A DNA stretch of 64,000 nucleotides, from NCBI GenBank assembly GCA_024372625.1, contig CP099603.1:186001-250000 (forward strand). Direction: 5' to 3'. A program made the position numbers and the translations under genes. The DNA comes from Comamonadaceae bacterium OTU4NAUVB1. Lineage in GTDB: Bacteria > Pseudomonadota > Gammaproteobacteria > Burkholderiales > Burkholderiaceae_C. How positions within the stretch are numbered: position 1 is the first letter of the stretch; each line of letters begins with the position of its first letter. The notes beneath the pieces were generated by a model. It worked only from the letters and a program-made list of their open reading frames with translations. It did no database searches and was not told the origin of the DNA. Positions 18,603 to 26,905 of the stretch are shown here, in pieces.

Positions 18603-20363
18603 ATGACGGCATCGACAACGGCTTCCGCGGCGCCGCGCCCGCCCGCGATCGGACTGGGCGGGGCGGCGCGCGATCTCTACCAGGCGCTCTGGCGCCACGC
18701 GCTGGGGGTGCGCACGCAACTGGTCGGCGCGGCCGGGCTGCTGTCGGCGGCGCAGCTGATGCGGCTGACGATGCCCTGGCTGGCCGCCCAGGCCATCAAC
18801 GCGCTGCAGCAGGGCGACATCGCCCAGGCGGGGCGCTGGATCGCCGGCCTGATCGGCATCTACCTGCTGTCCTGGCTGCTGCACGGCCCGGGCCGGGTGC
18901 TGGAGCGCAACGTGGCGGTGCGGGTGCGCGAACGGCTGGCCGACCTGCTCTACGCGCGCATCGCCGCGGCGCCGCTGGCCTGGCGCGACGGGCGCCACTC
19001 CGGCGAGCTGCAGCACCGCGTGACGCAGGCCAGCCGGGCGTTGTCGGAGTTCGCGCAGAGCCAGTTCGGCTACCTGCAGAGCGCCTTCGGCTTCGTCGGT
19101 CCGATCGTCGCGCTGGCGCTGCTCTCGCGCACCAGCGGCGCCATCGCGGTGTCGGGCTACGTGATCATCGCCGTCATCCTCCTGCGCTTCGACCGCGCCC
19201 TGATGCGGCTCGCCCGCGCCGAGAACGATGCCGAGCGCCGTTACGCCGCCGCGCTGCTGGACTTCGTCGGCAATGCCGGCACGGTGATCGGGCTGCGGCT
19301 GCAGGCCGCCTCGCGGCGGCTGCTGGGCCGGCGCATGGACGCGGTCATCGCGCCGCTGCGCCGCGCGGTGCTGGTCGGCGAGGGCAAGTGGTTCGCCGTC
19401 GACCTGCTGGGCATGGGCCTGACCTGGACGCTGGTGGTGGTCTACGTGCTGCAGACCCGTCAGCCGGGGGCGGCCGGCGCGACGGTCATGCTGGGCACCG
19501 TGTTCATGATCTACCAGTACGCCCAGCAGGCCGCGTCGGTGGTCGGCGCGATGGCGTCGAACTTCCAGGGCTTCGCGCGGATGCACACCGACTACGGCAG
19601 CGCCGAGCCGATCTGGGCCGCGCCGGGCGACCCGGACGCCGCCGTGCCCGCCGTGGCGCCCGATGCGCCGTGGCGGACGCTGTCGCTGCACGGCGCCAGC
19701 TGGCGCTATGGCGACGACGCGCGCGGCGGCCTGCGGGAGGTCGAGCTGGTCCTGCGGCGCGGCGCGCGCGTGGCGCTCATCGGTCCCAGCGGCGGCGGCA
19801 AGAGCACGCTGCTGCGCACCCTCGCCGGTCTGTACCGCCCGCAGCAGGGCGAACTGCGGCGCGACGGCGCCACGATCGACTGGGCCGAACTGCGCACCCT
19901 CGCCACCCTCATCCCGCAGGAGGCCGAAGTCTTCGAGGCCAGCGTGCGGGAGAACCTCACCTTCGGCGAGCCGGCCGACGAAGCGGCGCTGCGCCGCGCC
20001 GTGCACGCGGGCGTCTTCGACGAAGTGCTCGAGCGCCTGCCCGAGGGCCTGGCCAGTGCGCTCAACGAGCGCGGCGGCAACCTGTCGGGCGGCCAGCGGC
20101 AGCGGCTCGCGCTGGCGCGCGGCGCTCTGGCGGCCGGGGGCAGCTCGCTGCTGCTGCTCGACGAGCCGACCAGCGCGCTCGACCCGCAGGCGGAGGCGCG
20201 CGTCTTCGACCGCATGGACGCCGCTTTCCGATCGGCCTGCATCGTCGCGTCCGTGCACCGGCCGAGCCTGCTCCAGCGCTTCGACACCATCGTCGTGATG
20301 GAAGCCGGTCGCGTGGTCGACGCCGGACCGCGCGACGAGGTGCTGGCGCGGCGCGCGGGTTGA
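18603..20363 (+). CDS. ABC exporter, fused permease and ATPase
   Basis: 586-residue half-transporter of the type I exporter fold (MsbA/LapB-like). The N-terminal membrane domain (about 35-325) has roughly six helices; the nucleotide-binding domain follows. Walker A is GPSGGGKST (394-402), the Q-loop is in LIPQEAEVFEASVREN, the signature is LSGGQRQR, Walker B is LLLLDEPTS, and the switch His is in SVHRPS. It should act as a homodimer or heterodimer pumping a lipid, peptide or small molecule outward. No peptidase domain or partner membrane-fusion protein is adjacent, so the substrate is unknown. The long spacing from the HAD gene suggests its own promoter. A strong hairpin lies directly after the stop. 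Confidence 0.9.
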   Translation: MTASTTASAAPRPPAIGLGGAARDLYQALWRHALGVRTQLVGAAGLLSAAQLMRLTMPWLAAQAINALQQGDIAQAGRWIAGLIGIYLLSWLLHGPGRVLERNVAVRVRERLADLLYARIAAAPLAWRDGRHSGELQHRVTQASRALSEFAQSQFGYLQSAFGFVGPIVALALLSRTSGAIAVSGYVIIAVILLRFDRALMRLARAENDAERRYAAALLDFVGNAGTVIGLRLQAASRRLLGRRMDAVIAPLRRAVLVGEGKWFAVDLLGMGLTWTLVVVYVLQTRQPGAAGATVMLGTVFMIYQYAQQAASVVGAMASNFQGFARMHTDYGSAEPIWAAPGDPDAAVPAVAPDAPWRTLSLHGASWRYGDDARGGLREVELVLRRGARVALIGPSGGGKSTLLRTLAGLYRPQQGELRRDGATIDWAELRTLATLIPQEAEVFEASVRENLTFGEPADEAALRRAVHAGVFDEVLERLPEGLASALNERGGNLSGGQRQRLALARGALAAGGSSLLLLDEPTSALDPQAEARVFDRMDAAFRSACIVASVHRPSLLQRFDTIVVMEAGRVVDAGPRDEVLARRAG

Positions 20364-20383
20364 GGCGCCGGTCACCCGGCGCC
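20364..20383 (+). terminator. Terminator-like hairpin after the ABC exporter
   Basis: GGCGCCGG (20364-20371) pairs perfectly with CCGGCGCC (20376-20383) around a TCAC loop, immediately after the exporter stop codon. A short T/C-containing tract follows but not a real U-run, so intrinsic termination is plausible rather than certain. The hairpin also faces the end of the convergent minus-strand operon. Confidence 0.5.
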
Positions 20384-20535
20384 GTTCTCGTCACTGGTGG
20401 TCGCATCGGAACGGCAGCGTCGGCGGACCGCCTTCCCTCGACGGGTGGTGACCGTGCGAGGCTTGCCACGGCCCGACCGTCCGGGTCGTACCCTGCCCAC
20501 CGTGGCGGACCTGCCCGCGGCGGGCGCGGCGTGGC

Positions 20536-21552
20536 TCAGGCTGCCTGCAGCTCGGCCGGGGTCTTGTACTTCTGCACCTCGGAGAAACGCTTGACCAGAT
20601 AGTCGCCTGATTTCACCGGCGCGTGGCGGGGTGGGTTGTCGGCCGACTGGAACTGCGGCAGGCAGGCGACCGGCGTGGCGTAGTCGAGGTTGAAGAACGT
20701 CGGGATCGAGAACCGCTCCTTGCCAGTCCGGTTGGCCACGCGGTGCGGGTTGGAGACATAGCGGTCGTTGGTCCACACCTTGACCATGTCGCCCAGGTTG
20801 ATGACCAGCGTGTCCTCGATGTAGGGGGCGCCGACCCATTCGCCGCTGCGCGTGCGCAGTTCGAGCCCGCCGATCGGGTCCTGCGCGAGGATCGTCAGCA
20901 TGCCGTAGTCGGTATGGGCCGCCGCACCGAGTTCGAGCGCGGTGGGGCTCGACTGGGGCGGATAGTGGAAGAGCCGCGACTGCACCATCGGCTTGCGGCA
21001 CCACTGCAGGAAGAAGTCCTCCGGCTGCGCCAGGGCGGTCGCGAAGATGCGCAGCAGGTGCTTGCCCAGGGTCACCGTGTGATCGAAATAGGCTTCGGCG
21101 GCTTCCTTCAGCCAGGGCTTGTCCGCGGGCCAGCGGTTGGGGCCGTGCAGCGGCAGGCCGGCCTGCACGTCGGGGTCCGTCACGGGCAGGTCGACACCCA
21201 GTTCGTAGCTTTCTTTCAGGTCGGGCTTGTGACCGGGATGCTGCGTCACGCCGTAGGGCATGAAGCCGCGTCGAAATCGCTCGTCGATCCTGTCCTTCAG
21301 GCGCTCGTCCATCGACAGGCTGAAGTAGCGGCGCGTCGCATCGAACACGGCATCCACCGCCGCGCGCGGAACGCCATGGTTGCGGACATAGAGAAACCCG
21401 GTGTTCGTGCAGGCCGCCTCGAACTGCGCGACCAGCGGGTTGATCGACCCGCCGGCGAGCCAGTCGCCCAGATCGAGGATGGGCATCTCGACGGCGGAGG
21501 CACGGCGGGGAACGGCGACTTGCGGGTCGAGTGTGGAATCGATCGAGGGCAT
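20536..21552 (-). CDS. 2-oxoglutarate/Fe(II) dioxygenase, isopenicillin-N-synthase family
   Basis: 338-residue cytosolic oxygenase. The N-terminal DIOX_N region (about 22-140; PILDLGDWL, GFLYVRNHGV) precedes the jelly-roll core. Fe(II) ligands His213 and Asp215 (HTDYGMLT) and His270 (SNPHRV) are present, with the 2-oxoglutarate-binding RFS motif at Arg280/Ser282. The family hydroxylates, demethylates or ring-closes small molecules with 2-oxoglutarate and oxygen. The gene is the last of a six-gene minus-strand operon, 52 bp after the permease, whose other members import and deaminate a probable N-heterocycle. Oxidation of that compound is therefore a likely role (inference). Confidence 0.88.
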   Translation of the reverse strand: MPSIDSTLDPQVAVPRRASAVEMPILDLGDWLAGGSINPLVAQFEAACTNTGFLYVRNHGVPRAAVDAVFDATRRYFSLSMDERLKDRIDERFRRGFMPYGVTQHPGHKPDLKESYELGVDLPVTDPDVQAGLPLHGPNRWPADKPWLKEAAEAYFDHTVTLGKHLLRIFATALAQPEDFFLQWCRKPMVQSRLFHYPPQSSPTALELGAAAHTDYGMLTILAQDPIGGLELRTRSGEWVGAPYIEDTLVINLGDMVKVWTNDRYVSNPHRVANRTGKERFSIPTFFNLDYATPVACLPQFQSADNPPRHAPVKSGDYLVKRFSEVQKYKTPAELQAA

Positions 21553-21604
21553 GGGGAACTCCTGGAGGATGAGGGGGCGAGATGGGACGGTGGCGCGGTT
21601 CGGC

Positions 21605-22510
21605 TCAGGCGCCTCGCGACAGGTCGGTGAAGGCGTCCGTCCAGAAGATGACGCGGCGCGCGATGAACTTCATGAGGCCGTGCAGCACCAGCCCGATGAG
21701 CGAGAGCACGACCAGGATGGCGAACATCCCGGCGGCGTCCATGGAGAAGTTGCGCTGAAGGATGAGGTAGCCGAGACCGGCTTGCGCGCCGACGAATTCG
21801 CCGACGATGGCGCCGATCACCGCCAGCACGATGCCGATGTCGAGTCCGGCGAAGACGTACGGCAGGGCCTGGGGCAGCCGCACCATCGTGAACACATGCC
21901 ACGGCGACGCGGTGAAGGCCTTCATCAGCTCGATCTGGTCGCGTGGCGCCGAACGCAACCCGACGATGGTGTTGGCCAACACCGGGAAGAAGACGATGGT
22001 GGCGGTGATCACCACCTTGGACGTCGTGTCGAAGCCGAACCAGAGCACGAAGAGGGGCGCGACGGCCACCTTGGGAACGGTCTGGAAAGCCACCACGTAC
22101 GGATAGAGCACCGCTTCGAGCAAGGCGCTCTGGCCGATCAGCGCACCCAGCACCAGCCCGAAGACGGCCCCGGCGGCGAAGCCCGCCAGAATCTCGTAGA
22201 GCGTCACGCCCACGTGCCCGACGATCTCGCCCGACTGCACGAGTTCGACCAGCGCGCGTGCCACCGCGGACGGACCGGGAAAGATGAGCGGCGAGACCGT
22301 CAGCAGCACGACGGCGAAATGCCAGACGGCCACGACGAGCACGAAGAACCCGAGCATCAGGCAGCGCCGGCGCATCGGTGTGAGGCCGGTCGGTTCCGGT
22401 GCCGCGCGGATCGTGGTTCCCGGTGGCGGCGCCGGTGACATCGCTTCGTCGAGGCGGGCGTTCGGGGCGTCGAGGGACGACGCCAGGGGCAGGGCGCGGC
22501 TGTTCATCAA
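21605..22510 (-). CDS. ABC transporter permease, SsuC/TauC/ThiX-like
   Basis: 301-residue inner-membrane permease of the nitrate/sulfonate/taurine/pyrimidine-precursor import family. About six helices are seen, starting near residue 50 (CLMLGFFVLVVAVWHFAVV). The ATPase-contact EAA loop has the form ELMKAFTASPWHVFTMVRLPQ, with later helices including LDIGIVLAVIGAIVGEF. Its ATG overlaps the stop of the ATPase gene by four bases (ATGA), which implies translational coupling. It works with the ATPase upstream and the binding protein at the head of the operon. Confidence 0.9.
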   Translation of the reverse strand: MMNSRALPLASSLDAPNARLDEAMSPAPPPGTTIRAAPEPTGLTPMRRRCLMLGFFVLVVAVWHFAVVLLTVSPLIFPGPSAVARALVELVQSGEIVGHVGVTLYEILAGFAAGAVFGLVLGALIGQSALLEAVLYPYVVAFQTVPKVAVAPLFVLWFGFDTTSKVVITATIVFFPVLANTIVGLRSAPRDQIELMKAFTASPWHVFTMVRLPQALPYVFAGLDIGIVLAVIGAIVGEFVGAQAGLGYLILQRNFSMDAAGMFAILVVLSLIGLVLHGLMKFIARRVIFWTDAFTDLSRGA

Positions 22511-23310
22511 TCGAGTCCTCCGGCGGCATTCAGGTTGGCGCGGATGCCCGACACATAGGTGCCGAAGCGGTCCGTGTTGATCATGTCGAGCGAGCGTGGA
22601 TGCGGCAGGTCGACGTCGACGATTTGCGTCACCCGACCCGGACGGGGCGACATCACGACCACGCGGTCGCCCAGGAAGACCGCCTCGGGAATGCTGTGCG
22701 TCACCAGCATGATGGTGGCGCCGGTGCGCGCCTTGAGCTTGTGCAGTTCGAGGTTCATGGTCTCGCGCGTCATGGCGTCCAGGGCCCCGAACGGTTCGTC
22801 CATCAACAGCACCATCGGGTCGTTGACGAAGGCGCGTGCGATGCCCACGCGCTGCTGCATGCCGCCCGACAGTTCGCCCGGGTACTTGGTGGCGAACTTC
22901 TCGAGGCCGACCAGCGCGAGGTAATGCATGGCGCGCTCGGTGGCCAGCGCGAGGTCGCGGCCCTGGATCTGCGCCGGCACCAGGACGTTCTGCAGCACCG
23001 TGCGCCAGGGCAGAAGCACCGGTGCCTGGAACACCACGCCGACATCGCGGCTCGGCCCTCTCACGGCCCTCCCGTCCAGGGCCGCCACGCCGCCGCTCGC
23101 GCCCTCCAGCCCCGCGAGGATGCGCAGCAGGGTGCTCTTGCCGCAGCCGCTGGGGCCGACCACGGTCACGAACTCGCCCCTGCGCACCTCGAAGCCGACG
23201 TCGTGCAAGGCGACCACGGTGGCGCCGTCCTTGGATCGGAACTCTTTCTGCAGTCCGGCGAAGCCGAAGGCTGGCGCCTCCGCCTGCCGGGAGGTCAATG
23301 GCATGTTCAT
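22507..23310 (-). CDS. ABC transporter ATPase, SsuB/TauB-like
   Basis: 267-residue energising subunit. Walker A is GPSGCGKST, the Q-loop VVFQAPVLLPW, the signature LSGGMQQR, Walker B VLLMDEPFGALD and the switch LVTHS. Length and the MDEPFGALDAMTRE signature are typical of the SsuB/TauB/ThiZ group. It overlaps the LysR stop upstream and the permease start downstream by four bases each. The N-terminal 20 residues before LQKEF are divergent. Confidence 0.92.
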   Translation of the reverse strand: MNMPLTSRQAEAPAFGFAGLQKEFRSKDGATVVALHDVGFEVRRGEFVTVVGPSGCGKSTLLRILAGLEGASGGVAALDGRAVRGPSRDVGVVFQAPVLLPWRTVLQNVLVPAQIQGRDLALATERAMHYLALVGLEKFATKYPGELSGGMQQRVGIARAFVNDPMVLLMDEPFGALDAMTRETMNLELHKLKARTGATIMLVTHSIPEAVFLGDRVVVMSPRPGRVTQIVDVDLPHPRSLDMINTDRFGTYVSGIRANLNAAGGLD

Positions 23311-24215
23311 GCGTGCTCCAGTTCCTTGAACGCTTTCTTGAGGGTCTCGATGAACACGGCCGCGATCGGGCTGGGCGTGCGCCCCTCGCAGGTGCAGATG
23401 GTCATGCGCTGGTGCTTCACGCGCGAGTCCATGATGGGCACGTAGCGAAATCCCGGCATGTCCGCGCTGTCGCCCGGGCGGGCGTTGACCAGCGTGATCG
23501 CCATGCCGGTCTCGGCCACGGAGCGCATCATTTCGTAGGAGTTGGTGACCAGCACCTGACGCGGTTCGATGCGCGCCTTCGCGAACATCTCGTCCTGGTC
23601 GCGCTTGGCGCTGATGGTCTCGTCGGGCATCGCCAGACCGTAGGCGGCGCAGTCGCTCAGCTTGACGGTCGCCAGTTGCGCCAGCGGGTGGTGCTTGGCG
23701 ACCATCACGCAGGTCTCCAGCGTGCGTTCGTAGACGTGCTTCACGCGCGGTGAAGGGGGCGCGTTGAACGTCACGGCAACGTCGAGTTCGTCGCGGCCGA
23801 CCTTCTCGAGCAGTTTCGTGGTCGGGGCCACCTCCACCTGGTAGGTCACGCCCGGGTAGCGGTCATTGAAGCGGTGCAGGATGCCGGGGACGACCTCGCG
23901 CACGAAGGTCTCGACGATGCCGAGGCGGACCTTGCCCTTGCGCAGTCCCTTGAGCGCCTCGATCTCGGAGCGCACGCGGTCGAGTTCATGGTCGACGTGC
24001 CGCGCGTGCCGCATCATCAGCTCGCCCGCCGCCGTGAGCCGCAGCACCGTGCGTCCCGGGCCACGCTCCAGCAGGGGCGCGCCGAGCTCGTCCTCGAGCA
24101 GGGTGATCTGCCGGCTGATGGCGGAGGCGGCCACGAACAGGCGCTCGGCCGCCGCGCGGATCGAGCCGGCGCGGACGACTTCCGCGAAATACCGCAGCGA
24201 GACGGCGCTGATCAT
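23307..24215 (-). CDS. LysR-family transcriptional regulator inside the transport operon
   Basis: 302-residue regulator. The N-terminal helix-turn-helix (SLRYFAEVVRAGSIRAAAERL, AASAISRQITLLE, GAPLLERG) is followed by a complete effector-binding domain (about 90-295: KVRLGIVETFVREVVPGIL). It is unusual in being embedded in the operon: it overlaps the deaminase stop and the ATPase start by four bases each, so its level should follow that of the transporter. It probably binds the imported compound or a product and controls the operon promoter upstream of 26429 (inference). Confidence 0.9.
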   Translation of the reverse strand: MISAVSLRYFAEVVRAGSIRAAAERLFVAASAISRQITLLEDELGAPLLERGPGRTVLRLTAAGELMMRHARHVDHELDRVRSEIEALKGLRKGKVRLGIVETFVREVVPGILHRFNDRYPGVTYQVEVAPTTKLLEKVGRDELDVAVTFNAPPSPRVKHVYERTLETCVMVAKHHPLAQLATVKLSDCAAYGLAMPDETISAKRDQDEMFAKARIEPRQVLVTNSYEMMRSVAETGMAITLVNARPGDSADMPGFRYVPIMDSRVKHQRMTICTCEGRTPSPIAAVFIETLKKAFKELEHA

Positions 24216-25258
24216 CGGATCGTCGGCGAGGCACCGTCGGTCCAGGGCGGCGCATCGCGGTCATGGGCCGCGACGGCGGCCAGCGCCGCCTCGCGCTGGG
24301 CGGGCGGCATGAACGCCGCGACGAAGCTGTTGCGCGCCAGGGTCACCAGGTCCTGCCGGCTCAGGCCCAGGGCGGCCTGGCAGGCGATGTAGTTGTCGTT
24401 GACGTAGCCTCCGAAGAACGACGGGTCGTCGGAGTTGACGGTCACGCACAGCCCGGCGTCCAGCAGCTGCTTCAACGGATGGCGGTCCATCGAGGCCACG
24501 ACCCGGAGCTTGAGGTTCGACAGCGGGCACACGGTGAGCGGAAGCCGCCGCCGCGCCAGCATCGCCACCAGGGCCGGATCGTCGAGGCACGCATTGCCAT
24601 GGTCGATGCGCTGCACGTCGAGCAGTTCGATCGCCTCGCGCACGTAGGCGGCCGGACCTTCCTCGCCAGCGTGCGCGACCACCTTGAAGCCACGTTCGCG
24701 GCAGCGCCGGAAGAACTCGACGAACTTCGAGGGCGGATTGCCGACCTCCGCGCCGCCCAGGCCGAAGCCGAGCAGCCGGTCGGCCCAGGGCTGGGCCGCG
24801 TCGAGCAGGGCCAGGGCTTCCTCCTCGCTGCGGTGGCGCTGCGCCAGCAGGATGAGCCCGCTGGTGATGCCGTCATCGCGCCGGGCCGCCTCCATCGCGG
24901 CGAAGGTGCCTTCGAGCACCGCGCCCAGCGCCACGCCGCGCGACGTGTGGCCTTGCGGACCGAGGAAGAGCTCGGCGTGCAGCACGCGGTCGGCGTGCGC
25001 GCGCGCCAGGTACGCACGCGTCACGTCCTGGAAGTCGGCTGCCTTCACCAGCACCCGGCAGCCGTCGTAATACAGGTCCAGGAAGGACTGCAGGTCGCGG
25101 AAGTGGTAGGCCTCGCGCAGCTCGGCCTCGGTCTTCCAGGCGATCGCCACGCCGTTGCGCTTCGCCAGCGCGAGGAACATCGCCGGCTCGATGGAGCCCT
25201 CGATGTGCATGTGCAGCTCGGCCTTGGGCAGGCCCGCGATGAATTCGCCGGGTGTCAT
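24212..25258 (-). CDS. Adenine deaminase-like metallo-aminohydrolase (adenosine deaminase superfamily)
   Basis: 348-residue TIM-barrel amidohydrolase. Metal ligands His16 and His18 (AELHMHIEGS), catalytic His196 and Glu199 (VAHAGEEGP), His220 (IDHGNA) and Asp277/278 (VNSDDPSFFGG) are all present. The overall pattern (LPKAELHxHxEG, EVGNPPSKF, CPLSNLKL, NSDDPxxFGGY) matches the bacterial/fungal adenine deaminase branch (PA0148/Aah1-like) better than true adenosine deaminases. It would remove ammonia from adenine or a similar 6-amino heterocycle. The start at 25258 was chosen because the family begins just before LPKAELH; longer upstream sequence is Pro/Arg-rich. It sits second in the import operon, 64 bp after the binding protein and overlapping the LysR start. 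Confidence 0.88.
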   Translation of the reverse strand: MTPGEFIAGLPKAELHMHIEGSIEPAMFLALAKRNGVAIAWKTEAELREAYHFRDLQSFLDLYYDGCRVLVKAADFQDVTRAYLARAHADRVLHAELFLGPQGHTSRGVALGAVLEGTFAAMEAARRDDGITSGLILLAQRHRSEEEALALLDAAQPWADRLLGFGLGGAEVGNPPSKFVEFFRRCRERGFKVVAHAGEEGPAAYVREAIELLDVQRIDHGNACLDDPALVAMLARRRLPLTVCPLSNLKLRVVASMDRHPLKQLLDAGLCVTVNSDDPSFFGGYVNDNYIACQAALGLSRQDLVTLARNSFVAAFMPPAQREAALAAVAAHDRDAPPWTDGASPTIR

Positions 25259-25322
25259 GGCAGGAGGTCCGGGTTCCGCGAGGTCGTGTGCGTCGGGTGG
25301 CTGCAGGCGTTCGACATGCCGC

Positions 25323-26429
25323 TCATGCCCCCGCGCAGGCCTTGGCCGCATCGATGACCGCCTGATGGTCGAAGCGGTTGATCGCCTCGACGAAACCGGG
25401 CTTGTCGATCAGCAGGGACGCGGGCGCCACGGTGCGCTTGATGGTGCCGTCCTTGAGCATGAAGTCCTGCATGCGGCCGTAGGCGGCCGGGTCCATGGCG
25501 CCGATCAGCTTGCCGCCGTGCAGGTCGAAGGCACCTTTCATGGCTTGCAGCTGCGCGTCGAGCAGGCGCCTGTCCCAGCTGAGCAGGGTGGCTTCATCGG
25601 CACCGGTCGGCTTGCTGCCGGGGTAGTGCTTCCAGTGCAGCCGGAGGGCGCACATCGGGTTGGTCTGCGCGAACAGGGTGGCCTTGGCGGCGCCCCGGGA
25701 GATCGCCTCGACCATCGCCGGGTCGGCGTCGATGGTCTTCTGCAGGGTTCCGAAAGTGAAGTCGGGCATTGCGCGCCACGCCGGGTCGAAGATCACTCGC
25801 AGCTTGGCGCCCGCGTTCTCGAAACCCGCCAGCGCCGAACCCCAGAACATCAGCGCCTGCACGCGATCGCTCTTGAGCGCCTCGAGAGCCGGTGCGCCGG
25901 CGCCGGTCGCGATGATTTGCACGTCGGTGTCGGGATTGATGCCGTTCGAGCGCAGGTAGCCCTTGAGCAGCGGCACGCCCCCGGTGCCCAGGCTGAAGAT
26001 GCCGATCTTCTTGCCCTTGAGGTCGGCGACCGACCGGATGGGACCCTCCTGCATCACGCCGACGCCCCAGTCGATCACGCCTGTGCCCATGAGGCCGCGC
26101 ACGGCGACGTTGTTCTCGGTGTTGGCCTGGATCAGACCGGTCGAGTTGAGTTGCGCGAAATCGACCGCGCCGCCCACCATCTGCTGGATGCCCTGCAGCG
26201 AACCACCGACCGTGATGACCTTGACGTCGTAGCCCTCGCTGCGCCAGTAGCCCAGGACGACCGGCAGCGTCAGCCATGGGTAGGTGACGTTGAGCACCTG
26301 CGTGCCCACGGCGATGGTCACCGGTTTGAGTGGCTTCGCCGGTGCCTGTGCGGCCGCGTCGAATGCGGCGATGGCAGTCAGGAAGAAGAAGGCGAGCGCA
26401 CGAAACCCGGATTGAAGCGGTGTTGGCAT
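25323..26429 (-). CDS. ABC transporter substrate-binding protein, SsuA/TauA/THI5-like
   Basis: 368-residue periplasmic binding protein. The signal peptide ends near FDAAA-Q at about residue 28. The mature part has the NMT1/SsuA pattern: ITVAxG-like first strand (TIAVGTQVLN), LPVVLGYWRSEGYDVKVI, GGAVDFAQLNSTGLI, then DLKGKKIGIFSLGTGG. These families bind sulfonates, nitrate, taurine or thiamine-pyrimidine precursors. The companion adenine-deaminase-like enzyme suggests a nitrogen heterocycle ligand (inference). It is the first gene of the minus-strand operon, followed 64 bp later by the deaminase. Confidence 0.88.
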   Translation of the reverse strand: MPTPLQSGFRALAFFFLTAIAAFDAAAQAPAKPLKPVTIAVGTQVLNVTYPWLTLPVVLGYWRSEGYDVKVITVGGSLQGIQQMVGGAVDFAQLNSTGLIQANTENNVAVRGLMGTGVIDWGVGVMQEGPIRSVADLKGKKIGIFSLGTGGVPLLKGYLRSNGINPDTDVQIIATGAGAPALEALKSDRVQALMFWGSALAGFENAGAKLRVIFDPAWRAMPDFTFGTLQKTIDADPAMVEAISRGAAKATLFAQTNPMCALRLHWKHYPGSKPTGADEATLLSWDRRLLDAQLQAMKGAFDLHGGKLIGAMDPAAYGRMQDFMLKDGTIKRTVAPASLLIDKPGFVEAINRFDHQAVIDAAKACAGA

Positions 26430-26905
26430 TTTGGGGAGGTCATCCGTGGGTTGGGAGGGAAGCGGAAGGCTGAAATTAGCAGCGATCGAATGATTTCTAA
26501 AACACCCGTTTCAGCGGTCTATGTGCATGTTTTTGGAACATTGGAGACAAGCGGGGCGGGTGATAGCAACACCTGTGCCCGATGGGCGTCTGTGGCGATG
26601 TGGGCTTGGCATCGTGTCGTCTCGGGTCGTTTTGCGTCGGCTTCGGCACCGGACGGCAGGATCTCAACGACCCAGGCGTCTTGCGGCGTCGCCGACTGCG
26701 GACGGCCGCCGAGGCCGCGCCGTGCCACGGCGGACTTGATCGAACCGGCATCGGCCGCACCGACCCGATCCAGTCGATGTCAGGCCCGGAGGCCATGCGC
26801 TGCGGCGCGACGCCGACACACGGGGTCAGCACGGCGGCCGTCGGGCGGCTGGTCCGCCGGACGGCCAGGAAGGTCGACGTCCCGCCTTGCGCTACCCTGC
26901 GCGTC
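26430..26905. promoter_or_regulatory. Divergent intergenic region between import operon and DUF1615 gene
   Basis: 476 bp. The part nearest the binding-protein gene (about 26473-26550) is clearly lower in GC than the rest and probably holds the operon promoter and the LysR target. No confident -35/-10 pair or T-N11-A box could be fixed by eye. The remainder, up to the DUF1615 start, is GC-rich with no supported gene. Confidence 0.4.
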
